Source: Agrobacterium sp. RAC06 (GTDB lineage Bacteria > Pseudomonadota > Alphaproteobacteria > Rhizobiales > Rhizobiaceae). Taken from it: 64,000 nt of DNA. The translations under genes and the position numbers were made by a program. Positions 55,511 to 64,000 of the stretch are shown here, piece by piece; the stretch's first letter is position 1, and every line of letters starts with the position of its first letter. Where the stretch lies: positions 3,068,501-3,132,500 of the forward strand of contig NZ_CP016499.1 of NCBI RefSeq assembly GCF_001713475.1, written 5' to 3'. The notes below the pieces were generated by a model. That model did not search any database and had not been told where the DNA came from. It saw only the letters and a list, made by a program, of their open reading frames with translations.

Positions 55511-57441
55511 TGCTGGGCGTTTGCTACTATCCGGAACACTGGGACGAAAGCCGGTGGCGAACCGACGCGCGCCGGATGCGCGAACTCGGCATTTCCTTCG
55601 TGCGTATCGGTGAGTTTGCCTGGTCTCGACTGGAGCCCTCGCGCGGCACTTTCACCTTCGAATGGCTCGATCGGGCGATCGACGTGCTGCACGAAGCGGG
55701 CCTCAAGGTCGTTCTCGGCACGCCGACCGCAACCCCGCCCAAGTGGCTGGTGGACGAATGCCCCGATATCATCCCCTATGACGAACAGGGCCGCCCGCGC
55801 GGTTTCGGGTCGCGTCGCCATTACACCTTCTCGTCGGAGACCTGGTGGAAGGAAAGCGCCCGGATCGTCGAGATCGTCGCCAAGCGCTACGGGACCCATC
55901 CCGGCATCGCCGGCTGGCAGACCGATAACGAATATGGCTGCCATGACACGACGCTGTCCTGGGGGCCTGAGGATCTGAGGAGTTTCAAGCGCTGGCTGCG
56001 GCTGCGCTACCAGTCGACCGATCAGCTCAACGAAGCCTGGGGTTCGGTCTTCTGGTCGATGGAGCTGACCAGTTTCGACGACGTCGCCCTGCCGAACCTG
56101 ACGGTGACCGAGCCGAACCCGGCGACGCGTCTCGATTTCTGGCGCTTCCATTCGGACCAGGTCGCGGCTTACGACAAGATGCAGTGCGAGATCATCCGCA
56201 AGCATTCGCCGGATCGCTGGATCACGCATAACTTCATGGGCTTCGTCTCCGATTTCGATCACTTCAAGGTCGGCGACAATCTCGATCTCGCCTCCTGGGA
56301 CAGCTATCCGATCGGCTTCGTTGAGAAGTTTCCCTTCACGGAAGAAGAGCGCAATCGCTGGGCCGAAACCTCGCATCCCGATATCGCGCCCTATCACCAC
56401 GATCTCTACCGCGCCGTCGGCAAAGGGCGCTTCTGGGTGATGGAGCAGCAGCCGGGGCCGGTGAACTGGGCGCCGTGGAACCCCGTGCCGAAGCCCGGCA
56501 TGGTGCGTCTGTGGACCTGGGAGGCGCTCGCGCATGGCGCTGATGTCGTCAGCTATTTCCGCTGGCGTCAGGCACCGTTTGCGCAGGAACAGATGCATGC
56601 GGGCCTGAACCTGCCCGGCCTCGACGAATGGTCGCCGGGCGGCAAGGAAGCCATGCAGGTCTCGGACGAGTTGGCTGCGCTCGGCGCGCTTCCCGAAACG
56701 AGCCAGGCACCTGTCGCGCTGGTCTTCGACTACCAGAGCTATTGGTCGACGATGATCCAGCCGCAGGGCAAGGATTTCCGCTACGAGGAACTCTGCTTCC
56801 GTTGGTACGAGGCCCTTCGCCATCTGGGTCTCAACGTCGATTTCGTCCGTCCGGGTGCCTCGCTCGAGGGCTATCCGCTGGTCGTGGTGCCCTGCATGAC
56901 GGAAGTGACCGAAGCGGCACGGGCCGAGCTCGAAAAGGCTGGGGGTGTCGTGGTGATCGGCGCCCGTACGGGTTCGCGCGACCGCAATTTCCGCATTCCG
57001 GAAAACCTGCCGCCGGGTCCGCTCGGGAGCCTGACGGGCAATCGCGTCACTCAGGTTTCCTCCATGCGGCCGGGGCTCTCGGATGGCGTTTCCGGTGCGG
57101 TTTCGGGTCATGCGATCCGTTGGCGCGAATATGTGGAGACCTCGACCTCGGTGCTGGCGACCTTCGAAAACGGCGATCCGGCTCTGACCGAGAAGGGCAA
57201 TGTACTCTATCTCGCCTGCTGGGCGGATGCTGGTCTCCTGGCCGAGGTGCTCCAGCTTGCAACGAAGAAGGCTGATATTCCGACAATCCGGGTTCCAGAT
57301 TCGATCCGTATCCGTCGCCGCGGCGATCTCGTCTTCGCCTTCAACTACGGAATGGAAGACTGGGCGCTCCCTGAAGGCGCCGATCCGGTGCTTGGCGAGA
57401 GCGTGCTGAAACCGCAGGCTGTCGCCGCCTGGCGCGGGTGA
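55510..57441 (+). CDS. Beta-galactosidase, GH42
   Basis: A 643-residue GH42 enzyme. Acid/base Glu141 (TDNEYG) and nucleophile Glu312 (VMEQQPGPVNW) are at the same numbers as in the well-studied Thermus A4 enzyme. The N-terminus LGVCYYPEHWDES is typical. After the barrel come the trimerisation and C-terminal beta domains. It has no signal peptide and so acts on imported beta-galactosides. It is the last gene of the operon; a terminator follows. Confidence 0.95.
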
Positions 57442-57456
57442 TCCCGAATGTTTCAA

Positions 57457-57479
57457 AGGGCCGGCGTCACGCCGGCCCT
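57457..57479 (+). terminator. Terminator of the galactoside operon
   Basis: A 10-bp GC-rich perfect stem AGGGCCGGCG/CGCCGGCCCT with a 3-base loop, followed by TGTTCATTT, 16 bases after the beta-galactosidase stop. Confidence 0.75.
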
Positions 57480-57561
57480 GTTCATTTGCCGGTACCGATT
57501 TCCGGAACTCATCCATGGCTCACCGGTTTGACCCTCGACATCAGCAACGAGGAGATGACCC

Positions 57562-58419
57562 ATGGCCGATTATCCGACGCCCCCATTTTCGCAGAAGAAA
57601 GTCCCGATGCCGGGCCGCACCTCGGACATGGACCCGAGGCCTGATCACGGCGAAGAAAGCTACAAGGGGTCGGGCAAGCTCGAAGGGCTGAAGGCGATCA
57701 TCACCGGCGGCGACAGCGGGATCGGCCGGGCGGTGGCAATCGCCTATGCGCGCGAAGGCGCCGATGTGCTGCTCTCCTATATCGAGGAGGACGAGGACGC
57801 GCAGGATACCGCCCGTTGGGTGGAAAAGGCGGGGCGCAAGGCCGTGCTGGTCCGAGGGGATATCCAAAACGCTGATCATTGCAGAGAGATTGTCGACACA
57901 GCGGTTCGTGAACTCGGCGGCGTCGATATTCTTGTCAACAATGCAGCCCATCAGGCCAGCTTCGATGACATCACGGAGATCCCGGACGAGGAGTGGGAAC
58001 TCACCTTTCGGGTCAACATCCATGCGATGTTCTACCTGACCAAGGCGGCCGTGCCGCATATGAAAAATGGCGGTTCGATCATCAACACGGCGTCGATCAA
58101 CTCGGATAGCCCCAGCCCGCACCTTCTCGCCTATGCGACCACCAAGGGCGCGATCCAGAATTTTACGGCCGGTCTTGCGCAGATGCTGGCGGAAAAGAAC
58201 ATCCGGGCCAATGCCGTGGCACCCGGCCCGATCTGGACGCCGCTCATCCCCTCGACCATGCCGGAAGAGAAGGTCAAGAACTTCGGCAAACAGGTGCCGA
58301 TGAAGCGGCCTGGGCAACCGGCGGAATTGCAGACAGCCTATGTGATGCTGGCAGACCCGCTGTCGAGTTACGTGTCCGGCGCGACGATCGCTGTCACAGG
58401 CGGGAAGCCTATAATCTAA
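57562..58419 (+). CDS. SDR family oxidoreductase (YghA-like)
   Basis: A 285-residue short-chain dehydrogenase with the 45-residue N-terminal extension of the YghA/YdaD stress group (MPGRTSDMDPRPDHGEESYKGSGKLEG). The cofactor motif is TGGDSGIGRA, the NAG motif is VNNAAHQ, and the active site is Ser with YATTK. It has a GAGGAG ribosome-binding sequence. The physiological substrate is unknown. Confidence 0.92.
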   Translation: MADYPTPPFSQKKVPMPGRTSDMDPRPDHGEESYKGSGKLEGLKAIITGGDSGIGRAVAIAYAREGADVLLSYIEEDEDAQDTARWVEKAGRKAVLVRGDIQNADHCREIVDTAVRELGGVDILVNNAAHQASFDDITEIPDEEWELTFRVNIHAMFYLTKAAVPHMKNGGSIINTASINSDSPSPHLLAYATTKGAIQNFTAGLAQMLAEKNIRANAVAPGPIWTPLIPSTMPEEKVKNFGKQVPMKRPGQPAELQTAYVMLADPLSSYVSGATIAVTGGKPII

Positions 58420-58461
58420 GTCGGCCTTGCCTTTGGCGCGCGGCGTGGCAAGTTGCGCGCC

Positions 58462-59268
58462 ATGAACAAAGTGATCCTGATCGTTCTCGACGGGCTGCGT
58501 TACGATGCGGCCCGTACCTGTCTCGGCTACATGGAAGGTCTCGTGGCTGCGGGCCGCGCCGATGTGCGCAAGCTGACCTGCGAGCTGCCGGCCATGTCAC
58601 GTCCCCTCTATGAGACGCTGATGACTGGGCGGAAGCCCGTGGACCACGGTGTGGTCAGCAATGGCGTCGTGCGCCGCTCGATAGGGGATAATCTCTTCGC
58701 GCGAGTTCGCGCACAGGGTGGAGTGACGGCTGCGGCGGCCTATCACTGGGTGTCGGAGCTCTATGTCTCCTGCCCGTTCGACCGATATCGCGATCGCATT
58801 CTTGTCGATGGCACTGGAGATATTGCACACGGCCTGTTCTACTGGGACGACGCTTATCCAGACAGCCATCTCTTCGCCGATGCCGAATGGCTGATCCGCG
58901 CCAAGGCACCGGACTTTCTCCTGCTCCATCCGATGAATGTCGACGATGCCGGCCACAAGCATGGGGGTGACAGCATCGGCTATCGCAATGCAGCGCGCCT
59001 GCAGGGGGATTTACTTGCGCGACATCTGCCGGGCTGGGTCGAGGCCGGTTACACGGTGATCGTCACCGCCGATCACGGCATGGGTGACGACGGCAATCAT
59101 GCCGGGCCGACGCCACAGGAGACCGAAGTGCCGTTCTACACGGTCGGTTTCCGGCTTGGTCTCGATGTTGCGCTCAAGCAAACCGAGATTGCGGGGCTGA
59201 TCTGCTGGTTGATGGAGATCGATCCTGGCGCGATGCCGTCTTTCGACGGCGCCATCGAACGCCCCTGA
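58462..59268 (+). CDS. Alkaline phosphatase superfamily protein (nucleotide pyrophosphatase/phosphodiesterase)
   Basis: A 268-residue cytoplasmic member of the phosphodiesterase family. Metal ligands are visible in VLDGLRYDAA (Asp), the nucleophile Ser/Thr region PAMSRPLYETLMTG, and DDAGHKHGG and TADHGMGDDGNHAG. It is shorter than secreted NPPs and has no signal peptide. Start at 58462 (MNKVILIVLDGL) is preferred; the frame opens 3 codons earlier. Substrate unknown. Confidence 0.85.
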   Translation: MNKVILIVLDGLRYDAARTCLGYMEGLVAAGRADVRKLTCELPAMSRPLYETLMTGRKPVDHGVVSNGVVRRSIGDNLFARVRAQGGVTAAAAYHWVSELYVSCPFDRYRDRILVDGTGDIAHGLFYWDDAYPDSHLFADAEWLIRAKAPDFLLLHPMNVDDAGHKHGGDSIGYRNAARLQGDLLARHLPGWVEAGYTVIVTADHGMGDDGNHAGPTPQETEVPFYTVGFRLGLDVALKQTEIAGLICWLMEIDPGAMPSFDGAIERP

Positions 59269-59337
59269 GACAATCTGTGCCTGATCCGGTCTGGCTGCCT
59301 GCCGTATTGGGTAGCACAGACCTGCAGGAGTTTTCAG

Positions 59338-60054
59338 ATGACCGACTTTTCCGGAATGACGTCCCTCAATCCCGGCTACCGTGCGCTCGTGCTTGGGGCA
59401 AGTGGCGGTATCGGTGGCGCCTTTGCCGCTGCGATCAAGGCCGATCCGAATTGTGGCAGTGTGATCGAACTGTCGCGCAGCGTTGACGGGTTCGACATCA
59501 CGGATGATGCGTCCGTCGCCGCTGCGGCTGCGCGACTTTCGGAAGCGGGCTTCAAGTTCGACCTGATCCTCTGCGCAACGGGTGCGCTCGTGATCAACGG
59601 CAATGGTCCAGAGAAGACGATCAAGGCGATCCAGGCCGATGTGATGGCAGCGCAGTTTGCCTTGAACGCGATCGGCCCGGCACTTGCGCTCAAACACTTC
59701 GCGCCGCTTCTCTCCAATGAAGGCAAGAGCGTTTTTGCGACGCTTTCGGCACGGGTCGGCTCGATCGGCGACAACAAGCTTGGCGGCTGGATCTCCTACC
59801 GCTCCGCAAAATCGGCGCTGAACCAGATCACCCGCACATGTGCTATCGAAATCGCTCGTCTTCGACCGAAGAGCGTTGTGGTGGCGCTGCATCCGGGTTC
59901 CGTCGATACCGGCTTTTCCGGCGGTTTCTCCAAGACGCATGACAAGATCCAGCCGGCAGACAGTGTCGCCATGATGCTCTCGGTCCTTGATGGGCTGGAG
60001 CCGGCACAGACCGGTGGCTTCTTCGCCTATGACGGCCAGCCGATCGAATGGTGA
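59338..60054 (+). CDS. SDR family NAD(P)-dependent oxidoreductase
   Basis: A 238-residue short-chain dehydrogenase with cofactor motif VLGASGGIGGAFA (about 18-30), active-site Tyr/Lys in SYRSAKSALNQ, and C-terminal LHPGSVDTGFSG. It is close to C-factor-like SDRs. It overlaps the photolyase gene by 7 bases, so the two are coupled; why an SDR goes with a photolyase is not known. Confidence 0.9.
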   Translation: MTDFSGMTSLNPGYRALVLGASGGIGGAFAAAIKADPNCGSVIELSRSVDGFDITDDASVAAAAARLSEAGFKFDLILCATGALVINGNGPEKTIKAIQADVMAAQFALNAIGPALALKHFAPLLSNEGKSVFATLSARVGSIGDNKLGGWISYRSAKSALNQITRTCAIEIARLRPKSVVVALHPGSVDTGFSGGFSKTHDKIQPADSVAMMLSVLDGLEPAQTGGFFAYDGQPIEW

Positions 60055-61586
60055 TGGCCTCGCGCATCCATCTCGTTCTCGGCGATCAGCTCAGTCACTC
60101 GCTGTCAGCGCTTGCCGATGCCGATCCTGAAACCTCGCTCGTGTTGATGGCGGAAGTCATGAGCGAGGCGACTTATGTGAAGCATCACAAGAAGAAGATT
60201 GCCTTTCTGTTTTCCGCCATGCGGCACTTTGCCGAGGAGTTGAGAGAAAAGGGTCTTGCCGTCCGTTATGTCACTCTGGACGATCCTCAGAACACGCAGA
60301 GCCTGAAAGGCGAACTTGCCCGCACTCTTGCCGACACCGGCGCAGCCTCCGTCGTCGTGACGGAATGCGGGGAGTGGCGTCTGGCGGACGAGATGCGCGG
60401 ATGGGAAGCGTCCCTCGGTGTGCCGGTCGAGATCCGGGAAGATGATCGCTTTCTCTGTTCGATCGAGGACTTCCGGGAATGGCGCAAAGGGCGCAAGCAG
60501 CTGCGCATGGAGTATTTCTATCGCGACATGCGCAGGCGTCACCGGGTGCTGCTGGAGGGCGAGGAGCCTGTCGGCGGCAAGTGGAATCTCGATGCCGAGA
60601 ACCGCAAGCCACCGGCGGAGGGGTTGAAGGGACCAAAGCGGATCAGCCACCGAAAGGATACGATCACGAAGTCCGTACTGGACTTGGTCGAAGAGCGCTT
60701 CACCGGCCACATGGGTTCGCTCGCCAGCTTTCATTTTGCAGTGACTGCTGCCCAGGCGGAGATGGAGCTTCAGCAGTTCATCGAAGAGATCCTGCCCACT
60801 TTCGGCGACTATCAGGACGCGATGGTGAAGGGCGAGCCTTATCTCTACCACTCGCTGATCTCATCCTACGTCAATGCCGGCCTGCTTCTTCCGATTGACG
60901 TCATCCGGCGAGCGGAAGCGGCGTGGTTCGACGGGCGGGCGCCGCTCAATGCCGTCGAGGGCTTTATCCGGCAGATCCTCGGTTGGCGCGAATATGTGCG
61001 CGGTATCTACTGGACCGAGATGCCCGACTATGCCGGCCTCAATCATCTTGTTGCGTCGCGTCCCCTGCCGCAGATGTACTGGACGGCGAAGACCGACATG
61101 GCCTGCATGCGGGGTGCGGTCGGCGACACGATCGAGCATGCCTATTCACATCATATCCAGCGGCTGATGGTGACGGGCAACTTCGCGATGCTGGCCGGGA
61201 TCGATCCGGTGCAAGTCTGCGACTGGTATCTTGCCGTCTATTCCGATGCCTATGAGTGGGTTGAACTGCCGAACACACTCGGCATGGCGCTTTATGGCGA
61301 TGGCGGGATCATGGCGAGCAAGCCCTATGCGGCGAGCGGCAAATACATCGACCGGATGAGCAATTTCTGCGGCGGCTGTCGCTACGATCCAAAGCTGACG
61401 ACGGGATCGAAGGCCTGTCCGTTCAATGCGCTTTACTGGGATTTCCTCGACCGCAACACAGAGAAGCTCGCGCGCAATCCGCGGCTTTCCAACATGTATG
61501 CGACCTGGCGGCGCATGGATCCCTTCAAGCAGGACGCCATCCGCAAGCACGCCACTGAGGTGCTGGACAGACTCGATAGCCTCTGA
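60048..61586 (+). CDS. phrB: Iron-sulfur (6-4) photolyase / cryptochrome (PhrB, FeS-BCP family)
   Basis: A 512-residue light-driven DNA repair enzyme with FAD and a 4Fe-4S cluster. The N-terminal photolyase domain starts RIHLVLGDQLS. The four cluster Cys are at 353, 441, 444 and 457, with exactly the spacing of Agrobacterium PhrB (350, 438, 441, 454). FAD-pocket segments are NAVEGFIRQILGWREYVRGIYW and HHIQRLMVTGNFAMLAG. Its lumazine antenna is known for the family, not visible here. The start could be 60048 or 60054. Confidence 0.95.
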   Translation: MVMASRIHLVLGDQLSHSLSALADADPETSLVLMAEVMSEATYVKHHKKKIAFLFSAMRHFAEELREKGLAVRYVTLDDPQNTQSLKGELARTLADTGAASVVVTECGEWRLADEMRGWEASLGVPVEIREDDRFLCSIEDFREWRKGRKQLRMEYFYRDMRRRHRVLLEGEEPVGGKWNLDAENRKPPAEGLKGPKRISHRKDTITKSVLDLVEERFTGHMGSLASFHFAVTAAQAEMELQQFIEEILPTFGDYQDAMVKGEPYLYHSLISSYVNAGLLLPIDVIRRAEAAWFDGRAPLNAVEGFIRQILGWREYVRGIYWTEMPDYAGLNHLVASRPLPQMYWTAKTDMACMRGAVGDTIEHAYSHHIQRLMVTGNFAMLAGIDPVQVCDWYLAVYSDAYEWVELPNTLGMALYGDGGIMASKPYAASGKYIDRMSNFCGGCRYDPKLTTGSKACPFNALYWDFLDRNTEKLARNPRLSNMYATWRRMDPFKQDAIRKHATEVLDRLDSL

Positions 61587-61601
61587 ACGGCTTCGAAAGC
61601 C

Positions 61602-63347
61602 TCAGATTGCCGGGCTTGGCTCTTCCTTCAGAAGGCCACTGGTGCGCAGGAGTGAGGTGAAGCGACCACCGAGCGCGCTCAGCTGGTCGTAATTGCCCAT
61701 CTCGATCACCTGGCCATGGTCGAGGAAGACGACAAGGTCGGCTTCGCGAATGGTCGAGAGGCGGTGGGCGATGATGAAGGTGGTGCGGTTCTTTCTGAGC
61801 CGGTCGATTGCCTGTTTGACGCGGGCTTCCGTTTCGACGTCAAGCGCGCTGGTGGCTTCGTCTAGCACGAGGATCGGCGCGTTCTTGAGGATCGCACGAG
61901 CGATGGCAATGCGCTGGCGTTCGCCGCCGGACAGGCGGTTGCCGCGCTCGCCGACATGGGTGTCGTAGCCGATCATGCGGCTTTCAATGAAGTCTGTAGC
62001 GGCGGCTGCTTCGGCCGCCTGGATGATTTCCTCCTCGGTCGCGTCCTCGCGACCAAGGCGGATATTCTCCTTGATCGAACGGTTCAGCAGGCCTGCATCC
62101 TGGAAAACAGTCGCGATCGAGTGGCGCAGCGACTTCCTGGTCACCTTGGCGATGTCCTGGCCGTCGATCAGGATCTGACCCGACTGGGGATCATAGACGC
62201 GCTGCAGGAGGTTTATGAGCGTGGTCTTGCCGGCGCCCGTTGGACCGACGATGGCAACCGTCTGGCCTGCGCGGGCATGGAAGGAAATATCGCGCACGCC
62301 CTGGGTGGTGGAGGCGAAATCGAAGGAAACGTTGCGGAACTCCACATCGCCGCGAACCGGCTCGAGGTCGGCCGAACCTGCGCGCTCCTCGCGTTCCTGC
62401 ACGGCGTCCTCAAGCTTGTAAAAGTCTTCGAGTTTAGATCGCGCTTCGAAGATCTGGTTCACGAAGGCGATCATCTGATCGAGACGGGAGATCAAGAGGG
62501 TGGCAAAGCCTGTGAAGGCGATGATGTCGCCGACCGTCAATTCGCCTCGCTGAACCAGCAGTGTGCCGATTACGAGGATGACGAGCATAGACAGTGTCGA
62601 AGCGATGCGGTTCAGGGCGCCTGCCAGCGCCCACCAATCGAGGACCGGATACTGAGCGGAGAGCAGCTTGGTCGTGTATTCTTTCAGCGCGCGCGTCTCC
62701 GCCTCGATGCGGTTGTAGCTGTGCAGGACCGAGACGTTGCTGATCGAGTCGCTCACATGGGAAAAGACCGTGTGATAGTGGCTCTCCACCGAGGCCTGGC
62801 CTTCCTTGGTCCTGTTCATCACTGTCTTGCCGATGATGACATAAAGGACAGCCAGGATGATCAGGACCGATGTGAGCCGCACGTCCATCGAAAAGGCGGT
62901 CGGGATCAACAAGGCCAATGCAACGGCTGTCGCCAGATGGGTTCGCATGAATTCCAGCCATAGCCCGAACAGCGTCTCACCCGCGCGCAACAGCGTATGC
63001 AGGGCATTCGAGGTGCCGCGCGTGTGGTGCCAGCTGAGCGGCATGGAAATGATCTTGCCGAATGATTCGGTCAGCAGATCCGCGCGGCGGCCATGGGCCA
63101 GTCGATCGGCCTGGCGCGCGACAAGCACATAGGCGACCGTGTTGAATACGCCGAAGCAGCCCCAGGCGATCAGGATTCCCGTGGCGTCCCGCTTTTCCGA
63201 GATCGCATCAATGATGCGACCGAAAAGAATGGGCTCGAGGATCGTAATGACAGCGAGAACGACGTTCGCAGCGACGACGAGTGAAACTCTTAACTTGTAA
63301 CTTGCAAGGTATTTCAGGGCCTTGAAATATACTTGTAGCAGGGACAA
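61602..63347 (-). CDS. ndvA: Cyclic beta-1,2-glucan ABC exporter
   Basis: A 581-residue exporter half-transporter (NdvA/ChvA): a six-helix membrane domain (about 15-310) fused to an ATPase domain (Walker A GPTGAGKTT, signature LSGGERQRIAIARAIL, Walker B LVLDEATSALD). It exports cyclic beta-1,2-glucan to the periplasm, needed for nodule invasion, attachment and hypo-osmotic growth. The N-terminus SLLQVYFKALKYL matches the family; the start is a TTG at 63347 with AAGGTG 7 bases upstream. The convergent photolyase gene ends 15 bases away. Confidence 0.94.
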   Translation of the reverse strand: MSLLQVYFKALKYLASYKLRVSLVVAANVVLAVITILEPILFGRIIDAISEKRDATGILIAWGCFGVFNTVAYVLVARQADRLAHGRRADLLTESFGKIISMPLSWHHTRGTSNALHTLLRAGETLFGLWLEFMRTHLATAVALALLIPTAFSMDVRLTSVLIILAVLYVIIGKTVMNRTKEGQASVESHYHTVFSHVSDSISNVSVLHSYNRIEAETRALKEYTTKLLSAQYPVLDWWALAGALNRIASTLSMLVILVIGTLLVQRGELTVGDIIAFTGFATLLISRLDQMIAFVNQIFEARSKLEDFYKLEDAVQEREERAGSADLEPVRGDVEFRNVSFDFASTTQGVRDISFHARAGQTVAIVGPTGAGKTTLINLLQRVYDPQSGQILIDGQDIAKVTRKSLRHSIATVFQDAGLLNRSIKENIRLGREDATEEEIIQAAEAAAATDFIESRMIGYDTHVGERGNRLSGGERQRIAIARAILKNAPILVLDEATSALDVETEARVKQAIDRLRKNRTTFIIAHRLSTIREADLVVFLDHGQVIEMGNYDQLSALGGRFTSLLRTSGLLKEEPSPAI

Positions 63348-63627
63348 CTGGGTTCACCTTTGCCTGATGTCGCGAAACTCGCCGAATTTTCCGCTCGCGC
63401 AGTCCGCCAGCCAGAAAGGATGCCTAATGCGACAGCCATGCCGCCGCAAGATCCCACCCATGCCAGACAGCGCTTCGTGGTCGGGCGAAGCTAGAATTCC
63501 GCACGCCGCCATAGGTTTCCAATAACCCATTTTGACGGTAAACGTTCAAATTGCTTCGCGTGGCCGAAAAAGCCGTCGCTCGTGGCTTTTTAATGGTAAT
63601 TTTAGTAGCGCATTTTGGAGAGACTTT
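63348..63627. other. Gap between ndvA and the luxR-type gene
   Basis: A 280-base divergent region. It must contain the promoters of both genes; no conserved box, repeat or small gene was recognised. Confidence 0.5.
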
Positions 63628-64000
63628 GTGAATATCAACCAATTGCTGCATTTCCTTGTCATCGTCGATGAATGCCGATCGGCAGCCGAGGTTGTTTCGG
63701 AGCTGGAGAAACTGGTTCGAGGCTATGGCTTCGAGTATTACGGGGTTGTTCGCCAGCCGAAGCCGGACGAGAACCCGATGAACCTCGTCCTGACCGGCCA
63801 CTGGCCCGAGGGTTGGCCGCAGCTCTATATCGCTAAGAAATACGTTCTGATCGATCCGACGATCCGCTATCTCGGACAGGCCCATGCCGGGTTCCGTTGG
63901 CGCGACGCGCTGCACGCTTTCCGTGCCGATCCGCATCGCAAGCGGATGGAGCGCATGCTTGGAGACAGCCTGCGTTTCGGCCTGGCGGATGGCTACATCT
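63628..64000 (+). CDS. LuxR-family quorum-sensing regulator, N-terminal part
   Basis: A partial gene cut by the window end (124 codons visible). A GTG at 63628 has GGAG 8 bases upstream. The N-terminal autoinducer-binding domain shows the conserved pattern: HWPEGWPQLYIAKKYVLIDP (Trp, Tyr, Asp), FRWRD (Trp) and RFGLADGY (Gly). The DNA-binding half is outside the window. It probably senses an acyl-homoserine lactone. No luxI gene is seen here. Confidence 0.88.
   Translation, partial: MNINQLLHFLVIVDECRSAAEVVSELEKLVRGYGFEYYGVVRQPKPDENPMNLVLTGHWPEGWPQLYIAKKYVLIDPTIRYLGQAHAGFRWRDALHAFRADPHRKRMERMLGDSLRFGLADGYI

Noticed and set aside
63424..63936. Minus-strand frame of 170 codons at the right edge
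   Set aside because: It is opposite the luxR-type gene, whose conserved ligand-pocket residues show the plus strand is the coding one.

Overview
The window reads as about 60% GC chromosomal DNA from an alphaproteobacterium of the Rhizobiaceae (Rhizobium/Agrobacterium/Sinorhizobium group). The reasons are the gene order rppH - ctpA - envC-like - rlmH - rsfS - nadD - proA - proB - obgE - rpmA - rplU, an NdvA/ChvA cyclic glucan exporter, a PhrB-type iron-sulfur photolyase, and a very rich set of sugar ABC transporters. No insertion sequence, prophage or CRISPR array is visible.

Layout. 0-13 kb (mostly minus strand) is a conserved housekeeping block: RNA pyrophosphohydrolase, cell-wall proteins, ribosome-associated factors, NAD and proline synthesis, ObgE, two GNAT acetyltransferases, and L27/L21. 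It ends at a tRNA-Ser(CGA) gene whose acceptor stem does not pair cleanly. 13.3-26.3 kb is a complete C-P lyase system for phosphonate use: phnG-H-I-J-K-L plus a hexapeptide transferase, then phnC-D-E-E, a DUF1045 2H protein, phnM and phnN, with divergent phnF. The phnG/phnF gap carries a strong Pho box and two inverted repeats.

26.4-33.7 kb is accessory. One gene encodes a 1416-residue protein that is almost nothing but 174 octapeptide repeats with no break in phase. Superimposed on the octads is a second period of 17 octads (136 residues). This is the most unusual object in the window. Divergent from it is a P-type cation ATPase behind an FNR/FixK-like site. 33.7-37.9 kb holds two divergent regulator/enzyme modules: GntR with a glutamine amidotransferase, and LysR with a ring-cleaving dioxygenase and a hydrolase.

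38-48 kb looks like a complete L-galactose (or L-fucose-like sugar) catabolic locus: a ribose-type ABC importer, FucU mutarotase, aldose 1-dehydrogenase (AKR), a Zn-dehydrogenase resembling L-galactonate 5-dehydrogenase, a tagaturonate/mannonate reductase-like enzyme, UxaA altronate dehydratase, and an unusual two-headed GntR regulator. Similar TATCGATA-type sites lie in two promoters. 48-57.4 kb is a galactoside locus: an AraC regulator, an ABC importer with its own ATPase, a GH36 alpha-galactosidase and a GH42 beta-galactosidase, most of it tightly coupled.

57.5-64 kb holds two SDR enzymes, a phosphodiesterase-like protein, the photolyase, ndvA, and the start of a LuxR-type quorum-sensing regulator cut by the window end.
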